39,884 nt of DNA from Symbiodinium natans (Eukaryota; Sar; Dinophyceae; Suessiales; Symbiodiniaceae): the NCBI GenBank assembly GCA_905221605.1, contig CAJNDS010002590.1:1160672-1200555 (forward strand), written 5' to 3'. The position numbers and the translations under genes are program-made. Shown piece after piece: positions 30,193 through 39,884 of this stretch (position 1 is the stretch's first letter; each line of letters opens with the position of its first letter). The notes under the pieces are model-generated. The model was not told the origin of the DNA, searched no databases, and worked only from the letters and a program-made list of their open reading frames with translations.

Positions 30193-30906
30193 GTAAGCAC
30201 GGTTGAAGGTTTCTTGTCAAGTTGGTCCGACAAAGCAGATGGCTTCCTGAGCACTAGCCAGGCAAGGGTTTTGTGTGACAAGATTTGAAAGATGTCCTCT
30301 CGAAACCTGTTTTGGGATCAAACATGCTTGTTTCTTCTGCAAGGCCTGTAAAGTTAAACAAACAGACCTTGTCAGGCTAGCTTGCCTCCGGGCCTGGGAC
30401 GTGCCGAGCCCTCTTTGCGAGGCCGCCCCCGAGTCTTGACAGCAAAGCCTCCGTCGTGTCGACAAAATCACTTCAGTCTGCATTTCTTCCATTTCCGTGT
30501 CCTCACGTGTCATTTATTCAGTCTGAGCCTCAAAAGGATGTAGCCTGAACCGGGACCCCCTTTGTCTTCCCCCAAAGGAGCGGGGGGTTGCAAGGCAAAG
30601 ATGAAAGGTTGAGGAGGTATACGCCCTATGAGGTTAATTAGCGTGCGATCTGTCGGACAAAATCCTCCTCATCACCCCAATGCTCCACTTTAGCATGAGC
30701 TCGTTGGCGATAGCATGACCATATAGCTAACATGTACTTGTCTAGTCCACGTGAGACAAGTGGGTGTGCAAGTGCAGCGCAAGTGCTGCGCAACTGTGTC
30801 GAGAAACGGCGTGCAAGACACAGTGGAGTGACAGTGACGCAAGTTGACACTCGCAGGATACCAGCCCCATTGACCTCCTCGCCAAGTGACCCCACTTGAC
30901 CCGCAG

Positions 30907-31041
30907 TCGAAAGTGGACTGTGAGTGGGGTGCAGGAAGGGTTTATGTCAAATCCATTGAGCAGTGGTTGCCAAGCGAGGCAGATGGGGGAAGCGGCAAAC
31001 GCGAAAAATCAGTTTCCCGTTTCTACGTACACGCGACTGAC
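30907..31041 (+). CDS. Candidate exon, 45 codons
   Basis: Lies between GACCCGCAG and a GT (GTGAAG) and is exactly 45 codons, phase 0 at both ends. Reads SKVDCEWGAGRVYVKSIEQW then LPSEADGGSGKREKSVSRF and YVHATD. Balanced composition with Trp and Tyr. The downstream frame stays open to 31131. Function unknown. Confidence 0.42.
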
Positions 31042-31304
31042 GTGAAGCTTTCAGCTAAGAGTTTCCTTGGTTTAAGCGGTTTCAGAGTCCGAGAAATCGT
31101 TCAGTGCATGCAGCGGCTTCTCAGTGGCTAAGGTGATACCTCAAAGAAGGAGGGAGATCGTGTTCGTGCGACAAGCAAGTGAGGGTTGGCACAGAGCTTC
31201 GTTTGAGTGAGTAGCTGCAGTCGGGAAGTTGCAAAAGTGTTGCAGACCCAGTGTGGGCCATGGTCATGTAAATATCCGCCGCCTGAGGGGATGCAGACTG
31301 TTTC

Positions 31305-31523
31305 ATGCTTGAAGCTATGGCTGCAGCAACTCCAACAGTAGCTTTTTCAGCCGGCCCTCGTCGGCCTGGATCCCCGAAGCCAGCCGTAAAGTCCGTGACA
31401 CCCTCAGATCTCAGACTCATGTCCAGCTTAAGGATTTTAGGGGCCAGGGGCTGGGCTTTGGTGGTGCCAGCTTTCAGGCGAAAACTAGAGGAGCCCTACA
31501 GGGGACTTTCTGAAATTGCGTAA
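31305..31523 (+). CDS. Candidate 72-codon exon
   Basis: From ATG 31305 to TAA 31521-31523. Reads MLEAMAAATPTVAFSAGPRR then SPKPAVKSVTPSDLRLMSSL and ILGARGWALVVPAFRRK. It could be a first exon with a real donor before the stop, or an internal exon. Function unknown. Confidence 0.38.
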   Translation: MLEAMAAATPTVAFSAGPRRPGSPKPAVKSVTPSDLRLMSSLRILGARGWALVVPAFRRKLEEPYRGLSEIA

Positions 31524-31754
31524 TGCACGGCTACCCACAAATCAGGACTACGCACTTGAGCTTCGTTCCTGGGCTCCCGTCCCTTCCCGTAGTAGTTTGT
31601 GGATGCAGCCATACGTGGCCATTAGGCGGCTTTCAATCCTGTGCACGGCTCGCGCCAGCAAAATTGCTCCAAGCCCCAGTAGCCCAGAATGCCGCCCTCG
31701 ACCTCTGGGTTGCTGATTCGGTGCGGTGGTTCTGCGCTGGCTTTCTCCTTCAAC

Positions 31755-32010
31755 CCTAAACCCTGCAAGCCCTAAGACCGTCCTGGCTTTGCGGGCACGC
31801 TTCCTCTTGGAGGTTTTGTTGCGGTGTTCGGGGACCGAGGGCGCCGCAAAAATCCTAATCCCAAAGCTCCGAAACCCTAAAACCCATACACCCCCCAAGG
31901 CCCGCAAACCTCTTGACGAACGCCGACTTGGGCTTGGATTGGCGCTGGGGTTTGGGATTCAGGGCATAGAGCTTTAGGGTCTGCCGCTAAGGGTGTTGGG
32001 TTTAGGGTTT
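31755..32010. repeat. Scattered telomere-like motifs
   Basis: CCCTAAACCCTG (about 31755), AAACCCTAAAACCC (about 31875) and TTTAGGGT/GGGTTTAGGGTTTG (about 31972-32010), in both orientations, amid sequence without a supported gene (31524-32520). Confidence 0.75.
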
Positions 32011-32520
32011 GTTGTTGTTTGGTTGAATTTGATTGCTTAGGGCTATCTTGGGCTTACGAGGGTTTTGACATGACGTGTCATAGAGGAGCAGCTCCGTGAG
32101 CGTGGGCTCCAGCTGTCGTTGCGACCTTTCCGGGTATTCGATTCCTCAATGTCGCCCTCTAGCTGGCTGCAGATTCTCGCAGGCTCGGCGCGAGGGATAG
32201 TGAGGGTCGGGGCGCCCCAAGCATAACTCCTAGTACCTCTTGTGGCATCTAGCCAGGCAAAGCCCCCAACTCAAAGCGCCGGTTGGTGTAAAACCGCCGC
32301 AAGCCGTAAGTCACGGGTGATGCCCGCAACTTTCGCACCTCCCGAACTGCACAGCGTCATGTATAGGTGAGGCCGCCGTCCACACGGTCCGCACGTGCCA
32401 TGCCACCTGGCTGCGGCGATTTGAGGAGTCCTCCTCGGGCTCTGGTTGTCCTTCTAGATTCTAGTAGAATCACCTACCCAACTTGAATTTGGTTTTGTCT
32501 CGGTCAATCTGCCTGCTCAG

Positions 32521-32627
32521 TTGCTGGACGCCGTAGCAACGGCGGCGGCTGCCGCTTCTGCTGCCGTTCTGGTGGCAATGCCAAGCTCAAGCTGCAATGA
32601 GGCGCAAAGCATGTGTGCCAAGATCAG
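32521..32627 (+). CDS. Short Ala-rich exon
   Basis: 107 nt bounded by CTGCCTGCTCAG and ATCAG|GTATAGC. Reads LLDAVATAAAAASAAVLVAM then PSSSCNEAQSMCAKI, ending in phase 2. Both splice sites are good. The hydrophobic Ala-rich part may be a helix. Unknown protein. Confidence 0.48.
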
Positions 32628-32981
32628 GTATAGCGCAGGATAGATTTTCATGTCCAAGATCTCCGTAAATCCAGCTTGATTTCAGGCTTCAACACGAGGG
32701 CAAGACGAAACCCAACACGTTGCCCAAATTGATGGCTGTGCCTCCATGGAATGATGTGACCCAAACAAAACCTTCAGAAATGCGATGGTCCTTGTGGCAC
32801 ATTTAGCCCAGTAGCTAACTGGCTCGAAAGCTTGGTTTACACTTTCGCTCAAAGACCCTAGTCGCTTTCCGACGAGGCGTGTTCAGGTTTCCTTTACGGA
32901 GGCCCGCTTAGTGTGTTACTTTGGCAGATGCTACCGCTATTTGAGTTCTTACTATAGCCTACTGTTGGCAAAAATTTCCAG

Positions 32982-33135
32982 AGGCCCGCAGACCGCGCCG
33001 TGCCCCGTGCAGATCGCCGAAGCGCGCAGGGGGCGTGGTGACTCCTTCGTGGGTGTGCCCTGTCAGAGAGTCGTCCGAGAACTCGTGTTTAGTTTGCGAC
33101 CGGCGAGAGACGGCGCAAATGAATGGTGGAATTAG
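32982..33135 (+). CDS. Candidate terminal exon
   Basis: After AAAATTTCCAG the frame runs to TAG at 33133-33135. Reads VQIAEARRGRGDSFVGVPCQ then RVVRELVFSLRPARDGANEW and WN. The acceptor and composition are good. Nothing in the family repertoire I know matches. Confidence 0.43.
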
Positions 33136-33414
33136 TTTGTGCAGTCAAAATACGTGCCAGGATTTGTCTCTTGTCAGCACATGACACACTCAGCTTGCCT
33201 GTTGAGTACGGAATCATGCGTGCAAGGTACCAGGCCCTCGCAAAATGTTAGCTTCAAATCCTGTGTGCTCGTAAGCAAGGTCTCGCGTTCTGCTCCTAAG
33301 CTGACTTTAGACCTTGTGCCCCGAATTCCGTTACATGTTCCACTCCTGTGTTCATTTCTTACAGAGGCTTACATCCCCAATAGCCCCTGATGTTTTCCTC
33401 CCGTTTTTTCACAG

Positions 33415-33506
33415 CTGAACAATTGGCTCAAGCTAGAGAAGAAAACAACCGGCGGGTGGAGACGCAGGAGCTGACAGGAAGCCGGAAGACACGGCGGCAA
33501 TTGTAA
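33415..33506 (+). CDS. Candidate terminal exon, helical
   Basis: After CCCGTTTTTTCACAG one frame reads EQLAQAREENNRRVETQELT then GSRKTRRQL and TAA at 33504-33506. Charged, helix-like. A second frame (LNNWLKLEKKTTGGWRRRS) is also open, so the frame is not certain. The stretch 33507-34213 holds conflicting frames on both strands and no supported gene. Confidence 0.4.
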
Positions 33507-34213
33507 AGGAATGAGGCGGAGAGTTCAAAACATGTGGAACTGGGGCGAGAGCAGGGCAGGGGGCCAACCACAGGCATGAGAGAAGTGAGCCGCCCAACTG
33601 ATAGCCCGCTTCGCGCTTCGTGAGCAGATCCGTAGAGCGGCGGCAAGCCGACGCCAGGAAGGCCGTTAAGAACCAGTAATTGGTGATAAGGGGCTCCATA
33701 TGAAAGCTGCCAAGAGGATGCAGAGGTTTGGCAGAAACAGGGGAATCACTAAAACCAACCCAAAACACACGCGCAAGCTGCGCTCCAGCAAGTTGCGCTC
33801 CAACAGCAAAAACACATTTCGTCCCACAGTCAGACTGGCAGATCCCACGGGTCGGTCGAACTGAGTCATGCAAGAGAGCGACCGTCGCAAGGTTCGCGCG
33901 GGTGATTGTGGTGTAAGCTCACGAGCAAGAATCTTCAGCAATTCCGCAAGCTCCACGTCTTGTCTTTCCTAGCCTGGCACGGCGTGCTCTAAAGCCAGAG
34001 TCGCACCCTGAGCACGAGCAGCATGACGTATGACAGGACACACACCGGAGCCCACACACGAAGCGGCAGGAGCGATTCCTGTTTTCTCGGAGCTTGAATG
34101 ATGAAGTCACTGTGGCATGACCAACTGCGGCCAAGAAAGACACAGGCAAACACTGACACAAGGAACTCCACATCCTGTTTTTACAAGCGTTGTGATGTCT
34201 GGCCTGAACCAAG

Positions 34214-34337
34214 GTACACAGAGCTGAGTCCCGAAGAACAGGAAGAGTTCCACATGTCGGGCGACGGCTGGCCGGGAGCGGGCCACATAGGCCCGGCCAA
34301 TGCTTGGTCTTGGTTCCTGGGGCTTTGGGTTGCACAA
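34214..34337 (+). CDS. Candidate exon, Glu/Trp-rich
   Basis: After GAACCAAG the frame reads YTELSPEEQEEFHMSGDGWP then GAGHIGPANAWSWFLGLWVA. A GC donor (GCACAA|GCTAGG) is possible at 34338. Function unknown. No other gene is supported between 34338 and 34999, though a 34-nt Gln/Pro/His segment at 34926-34959 has good AG/GT edges. Confidence 0.42.
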
Positions 34338-34999
34338 GCTAGGCCAAGCTAGGGAAGCAAGCTAGGTAAGCAAGCAATATCGAGCAATGGTAATCAGGTC
34401 GTTTCGTGATTCGAATGGCTTGCATGTACTTGTGATTGGTACTCGTGCGGATCTGGGCACCCATTTTGCGAGTCCTTGTCTCTCTCTGAAGCCTGCCGCT
34501 CCCTGCTCCTGCGAGGAGAAGCGTGCGGCAAGAAACTGTTGTTAGGGTCCGAATTGCCCAAACATCTTTTCCAAGATCAGGCCTATCGTCGCTCAAACTC
34601 CTGACTTTGTCGGCCCTCGTTGAGCTCCCGAAGCCCCGCAGCTGCTGGCATGCTAGCAGCGTGCTGATGTCGAGTTGCGAGGTCTAGAAGAGTGCCTTCG
34701 CAACACCAACGCGCCGCGGGGTCGGCCAGAGACTCGGGATAGCATTCTGAATGCTGAGGGTTTGATGCCTAGGCTCGAAGTATACACATTACATGTAGCC
34801 ATAAGCAACCTTTTGATTCCGCTGCGCTTATCCTGAAACTCATGTGCCTTAGAAGACTTAGCTCCGATGGGTGCGCGCATTCTGAAGTTGTTTTGCTGGC
34901 CTACCACCTGTCTTCTTGATTTGCAGCAAACTCCCAGGGGGCACGACAAATTTCAGCCAGGTCACGCAGTGACTACTTGGTGCTTTGTGTGTGTGGCAG

Positions 35000-35061
35000 G
35001 CGTCCGGAGCCATTGCCACCACAACCACAAACCGCACGAGGTGCGCTGAGCTTAGCTGCGG
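35000..35061 (+). CDS. Short candidate exon
   Basis: 62 nt between GTGTGTGGCAG and GTATGTGAA. Reads ASGAIATTTTNRTRCAELSC. Good splice edges; too short to identify. Confidence 0.35.
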
Positions 35062-35363
35062 GTATGTGAACATCTCAAGCTCAGAAATCAGCGGAGATCA
35101 GGGTACTGGCATGTAAGAGAATGATACCCAACAGCGTGGACGGTTGTATGCCGTCGTCAAAGTGCCGGTACGACTCTTGATGTGATGGATCCTGCGCCTT
35201 CCGCCAGGGACTGCGTGTCAGCCTTGAGCTCAAAGTAGTGCGAAGCGTGCGAAGCGTCCAGCTGCCTCCAAACTCAAGAATCTCAGCAGTCTCAGCATTC
35301 AGAGCCCCACAAAGCTTGCAAGCTTGCAACAAAAATAGTTTTGCATTGGCCCATCATTGCCAG

Positions 35364-35440
35364 GACCGCGTGCAGCCTCTGCTCCTGCTATGCTGGACGG
35401 GGTGCAGAAGCGCAAGCTCATAAACTTCATCTTCGTCTAG
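35364..35440 (+). CDS. Candidate terminal exon, AASAPAMLDGVQ
   Basis: After CATCATTGCCAG one frame reads PRAASAPAMLDGVQKRKLIN then FIFV and TAG at 35438-35440. It is preceded at 35236-35337 by another open stretch (SAKRAKRPAASKLKNLSSLS and onward to a TAG) that may be an alternative terminal exon. Unknown function. Confidence 0.4.
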
Positions 35441-35654
35441 CCGGGTCACATGCGGCGCATGCACGCAGCTTGGCTGAACATCTGCGGATACTGGCGGTCA
35501 GTCAGGTATGTCTGCGGCTTTGAAGGGCTAGAATTACACAGGCAGGACGTGCTCTTCCCTACTTGATACACTGTTCAGCATTACTACGAACTAGGAGGGA
35601 CCAAATGGGAACGGCCCAAAACGCTAGGCTTGTAACAGGCCCCCGGGCGGGCTC

Positions 35655-35835
35655 GGCGCGACAAAGGGTTTGGAACAAAACTCGGTTCTTGCGACAAGCC
35701 TTGCGCGACAAGGCTTGCGACAAGGGGCGTTTTCTAGAATGCTACGCGACAAAGGTTTGAAACATAGCTGGCGCGACAAGGGGCGCGACAAGAGTTTGTA
35801 ACAAGGTGGGGGCCGCCCCCCCGCGACAAGGGGGG
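35655..35835. repeat. Irregular GCGACAAGG repeat cluster
   Basis: About nine occurrences of GCGACAAG(G/C), irregularly spaced and alternating with TTTGGAACA/TTTGAAACA-like segments. No gene is supported from 35836 to 36584; a (CA)n run lies at 36082-36101. Confidence 0.85.
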
Positions 35836-36584
35836 TATTGAGCCAAGCCCAAATATGTCCTGATTACTTACCCTGAACTCTTAAGTCCCATGTAACCACG
35901 TCTCACGCATGGTCTCAAACTTACAGTGTGCACAAGCATACCCACGACCACACCTGTCACCGTAGCGACAGGCTCCAGGGACTGGCAGCTATCAATTTGC
36001 AAGTGTTTTTCTATCAGTGTAGCCGTAACCAAAGCTGCCAACCGTCCTTCCCCGGAACATTCGCAAAACGATGATCCTTAATCACACACACACACACACA
36101 CTCGCGCACCCCTTTCGACTAAGTCCTTGCATGCTTCAATATGTCACTTTTGAGGGCCCGGGTCCCTAAACCTGAATCGGATCCTCAACAACCACAGCCC
36201 CATATCTCGCAAACAAAGGTCCCTTGCTGAGGCAGTTCGAAGCCTGCCTGGCATGTGCCAAGGGAGCCGGGGTCATCGGGCCTGCACTGGGAAGACACGT
36301 GCGATAAGGGAGCTGGCGGCACAGGAGCATATCCATCATTTGCTGTACCCCTCACGTGTGCTCAAGAGGCTGCATCGATGAAGGCCATTGCACTTTGCCG
36401 GAGGAAATGCCGAGCTGCAAAGATCTTTTCCAGTTCTCGGCCACACGGTGGACGTGGTTTTTTTGGGTACAGTTTGAGCGAAGCAATTGAGCGGGGCATG
36501 CCTTGCGACTCGCTTGCGACTAAGACGTGACGGTGCCCATGACGACATAAAGACATCTGCCTCGCGAACTTGCTGCTGTCGCAG

Positions 36585-37180
36585 GCTGGGCGCTTTCAGC
36601 GGGTCCTCGCATACTGCAACTCTATTGCAGAAGCCAAGTTGGGGTTGGCAGCATGGCATATCAACTGCATGACAAATCGCACAGAACGAGAGAGGGTGAT
36701 GAACGACCAATTCTGGCGACCTTCCATCGGCGAACTGCATGGACTTGCTGCTGCGCACAATTCCGTATCTTACCTTTGCCCAGGTTGCGAGGTATTCGCC
36801 AAAGGCGGCGCCAGGTTCCGCGATGTCCAAGGATGCCTTTTGAAGACCAATACAATGCGGCCATCAAAGTCTTGGGAAGGCTCGGGATACGCGGCTGATT
36901 CGTCCGACAAAACTGTGGGCACGGTGGACATCTTTGTGAGCATTGAACATTGACAACAGGATCTTCAGTGTGTGGAAAGTATGATTGCAAAGTGTGGCCC
37001 CACAGAGCACAAAGATCACCGGGGCCGCTTTGACAACTTAGCGCTGCGGGCGCACTTGTCACGAATGGAAGCTGCAAATCTCGGGCGCGAGAGCGCGTGT
37101 TGGCAACGCAAACAGATGGTGTCGAAATCATCGGCTTGGTGCCCAAGCTCGCGCACACTGGCTACAGCATCCTGTATTGA
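36585..37180 (+). CDS. Unknown protein, several exon candidates
   Basis: Exon 36585-36783, between CTGTCGCAG and TGCCCAG|GTTGCG, reads AGRFQRVLAYCNSIAEAKLG then LAAWHINCMTNRTERERVMN and DQFWRPSIGELHGLAAAHN. Around 36824-36898 another frame ends MPFEDQYNAAIKVLGRLGIR. At about 37042-37180 a frame ends ATQTDGVEIIGLVPKLAHTG then YSILY and TGA. All are protein-like but in different phases, so the splice pattern is unresolved. The helical, repeated composition could suit a PPR- or TPR-like protein, which is a guess. It ends about 130 bp before the dispersed repeat and the satellite. Confidence 0.42.
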
Positions 37181-37310
37181 GGTGTGGGCGCCAAGAACTG
37201 TCCGACTCGCCTGTTAATGCTCTATGCGTTTGAACTTGAGCTTTCCATTGCCAACCCAGCAAATTTTTTCATGAAGACTCTCCTGGGTTTTGGAGCGATG
37301 TAACAGCCAA

Positions 37311-37398
37311 ATGTGTGTGTGTGTGCCTGTGTTTACACACTAAAGCTCACTGACCATTTGTGAGTTGGATGTCATGGAGTCGCCGTTAAGATTGAAAA
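37311..37398 (+). repeat. Dispersed repeat, copy 2
   Basis: Matches 9917-10005: a GT run, then GCTCACTGACCATTTGTGAG, TTGGATGTCATGGAGTCGCC and AAGATTGAAAA. It ends three bases before the first satellite unit. Confidence 0.85.
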
Positions 37399-37400
37399 TT

Positions 37401-39884
37401 GTAGAGCCACGACATACCCAGGACAGTTTTCTCCAACCGAAGTTAAAAACACAACTCTTGCAAGACAGTTTTCTTTGACCAGCTACCAGAACCACGACAT
37501 ACCCAGGACAGTTTTCTCCGACCGAAGTTGAAAGCACAACTCTTGCAAGAAAGTTTTCTGTGACCGGCTACCAGAACCACGACATACCCAGGACAGTTTT
37601 CTCCGACCGAAGATAAAAACACAACTCTTGCAAGACAGTTTTCTTTGACCAGCTACCAGAACCACGACATACCCAGGACAGCTTTCTCCGACCGAAGCTG
37701 AAAGCACAACTCTTGCAAGACAATTTTCTGTGACCAGCTACCAGAACCACGACATACCCAGGACAGTTTTCTCCGACCGAAGATCAAAACACAACTCTTG
37801 CAAGACAGTTTTCATTGACCAGCTACCAGAACCACGACATACCCAGGACAGTTTCTCCCGCCGAAGATCAAAACACAACTCTTGCAAGACAGTTATCTTT
37901 GACCAGCTACCAGAACCAAGACATGCCCAGGACAGTTTTCTCCGACCGAAGATGGAAACACAACGCTTGCAAAGGAATTTTCTTTGACCAGCTACACAGA
38001 GTTCTCTGACCGAAGATAAAAACACAACTCTTGCAAGACAGTTTTCTTCGACCAGCTACCAGAACCAAGACACACCCAGGACAGTTGTCTCCGACCAAAG
38101 CTAAAACACAACTCTTGCAAGACAATTTTCTTTGACTGGCTACCAGAACCAAGACATACCCAGGACAGTTTTCTCCGACTGAAGATAAAAAGCAGTCAGC
38201 TCTGCCAAGACAGTTTTCTTTGACCAGCTTCCAGAACCACGACATACCTAGGACAGTTTTTGCCGACCAAAGATAAAACACACAACTCTTGCAAGACAAT
38301 TTTCCTTGACCAGCTACCAGAACCACGACATACCCGGGACAATTTTGCTCCGACCGAAGATAAGAACACAACTCTTGCAAGACAGTTTTCTTTCACCCGC
38401 TACAAGAACCACGACATACCCAGGACAGTTTCTCCGAACGAAGCTAAAAACACAACTCTTGCAAGACACTTTTCTTTGACCAGCTACCAGAACCATGACA
38501 TGCCCAGGACATGTTCTCCGACCGAAGATAAACACACAACCCTTGGAAAGATAATTTCATTGACCAGCTACCAGGACCACGACATACCCAGGACAGTTTT
38601 CTCCGACCGAAGATAAAAACACAACTCTTGCAAGACAATTTTCTTTGACGAACTACCAGAACCACGACATACCCAGGACAGTTTTCTCCGACCGAAGATA
38701 AAATACAACTCTTGCAAGACAATTTTCGTTGACCAGCTACCAGAACCACGACACACCCAGGACAGCTTTCCCCGACCGAAGAAAAAAAACACAACTCTTG
38801 CAACACAGTCTTCTTTGACCAGCTACCAGAACCAAGACATACCCAGGACAGTTTTCTCCGACCGAAGATCAAAACACAACCAGCTACCAGAACCACGACA
38901 TACCCAGGACAGTTTTCTCCAACCGAAGTTAAAAACACAACTCTTGCAAGACAGTTTTCTTTGACCAGCTACCAGAACCACGACATACCCAGGACAGTTT
39001 TCCCCGACCGAAGTTGAAAGCACAACTCTTGCAAGAAAGTTTTCTGCGACCGGCTACCAGAACCACGACATACCCAGGACAGTTTTCTCCGACCGAAGAA
39101 AAAGACAACTCTTGCAAGACAGCTTTCTTTGGCCACCCACCAGAACCAAGACATACCCAGGACAGTTTTCTCCGACCGAAGATAAAAACACAACTCTTGC
39201 AAGACAATTTTCTGTGACCAGCTACCAGAACCACGACATACCCAGGACAGTTTTCTCCGACCGAAGATCAAAACACAACTCTTGCAAGACAGTTTTCATT
39301 GACCAGCTACCAGAGCCACGACATACCCAGGACAGTTTTCTCCGACCGAAGTTAAAACACAACTCTTGCAAGACAGATTTCTTTGACCAGCTACCAGAAT
39401 CAAGACAAACCCAGGACAGTTTTCTCCGACCGAAGATCAAAACACAACTCTTGCAAGACAGATTTCTTTGACCAGCTACCAGAACCACGACACAGTTTTC
39501 TCCGACCGAAGATAACACAGTCTTCTTAGACGAGCTACCAGACCCACGACAAACCCAGGACGAAGATCAAAACACAACTCTTGCAAGACCGTTTTCTTTG
39601 ACCAGCTACCAGAACCACGACATACCCAGGACAGTTACTCTGACCCTAGAAAACACTCTTGCAAAAAAAGTGTTCTTGACCAGCTACCAGAACCACGACA
39701 TACCCAGAACAGTTTTCTCCGACAGAAGATATAGAACTCTTGCAGGACAATTTTCTTTGGCCAGCTACCAGATCCACGAAATATCTCCGACCGAAAATAC
39801 AGACACAACTCTTGCAAGACAATTTTCTTTGACGAACTACCAGAACCACGACATACTCAGGGCAGTTTTCTCCGACCGAAGATA
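37401..39884. repeat. 85-bp satellite array, dimeric 42+43-bp unit
   Basis: About 29 head-to-tail units. The spacing of GACATACCC is 85 bp (37411, 37496, 37581, 37666). Each unit has two related halves, starting CAGGACAGTTTTCTCCGACC and CAAGACAGTTTTCTTTGACC. Some units are shortened (for example near 38000, 38875, 39500 and 39650). The array reaches the window edge. Open minus-strand frames within it arise because 3 x 85 bp contains few stops; I do not call genes. Confidence 0.97.

Noticed and set aside
31969-32012. Chromosome end
   Set aside because: The TTTAGGG-like motifs are degenerate, few, in both orientations nearby, and flanked by ordinary sequence on both sides.
33421-33432. TTGGCTCAAG, matching the 3' end of the dinoflagellate spliced leader
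   Set aside because: Only ten bases match, the upstream CCGTAGCCATTT is absent, and the match lies inside a plausible coding exon. Similar partial matches (28453, 26642) occur by chance.
37340-39849. Many minus- and plus-strand frames of 60-160 codons with repeated LSCKSC or WVCRGSGS patterns
   Set aside because: They are translations of the 85-bp satellite. The period is not a multiple of three, so each frame cycles through the unit, and individual units carry indels.
37401-39884. CRISPR-like array
   Set aside because: The whole 85-bp unit is conserved, with no unique spacers, and the halves are related to each other. This is satellite DNA in a eukaryotic context.

Overview
The window looks like nuclear DNA of a dinoflagellate, most plausibly a Symbiodiniaceae-like one; this is inference. 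The grounds are: short exons scattered through non-coding DNA, nearly all readable on the + strand only; introns whose reading phase fits GC-AG and, in one case, GA-AG boundaries; plant/alveolate-type telomeric motifs (TTTAGGG/CCCTAAA) scattered internally; many micro- and minisatellites; and no bacterial-style long ORFs. No rRNA, tRNA, CRISPR array or complete transposase/reverse transcriptase was recognised. Because genes are split into small exons, simple ORFs are poor gene calls here. I built the gene models from splice-like boundaries, reading phase and, where duplicated copies exist, synonymous differences.

Layout. 1-3.2 kb: simple repeats and a few weak exon candidates. 3.9-6.35 kb: the best novel gene, a + strand multi-exon protein with repeated 'CTFxP' motifs and charged helical segments, ending at 6348. 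6.35-12.1 kb: scattered candidate exons (a basic C-terminus, a hydrophobic exon, a Lys/Glu/Arg-rich exon, a possible membrane protein) and long pyrimidine microsatellites. 12.1-26.85 kb: three copies (A, B, C) of a multi-kilobase segmental block that carries pieces of a Cys-containing gene. A is followed by a foldback-like repeat element (15.18-16.21 kb), B by a truncated copy of it, and C contains an internal telomeric-repeat tract. Between B and C lie a protein kinase gene broken into at least eight small exons (20.29-22.56 kb), with an AT-rich island in its largest intron, and a second unknown gene (24.08-24.69 kb) that reads in frame into block C. 28.2-37.2 kb: many small + strand exons of unrecognised genes. 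37.4 kb to the end: about 29 copies of an 85-bp satellite that is itself a 42+43-bp dimer and carries a duplicated multi-unit segment.

How it fits together. No operon or single pathway is visible. The recurring theme is structural: gene ends, foldback-like repeats and telomeric repeats lie at or near duplication junctions. The only family assignment I hold with confidence is the Ser/Thr kinase. All other coding calls are exon candidates of unknown function, with approximate boundaries.
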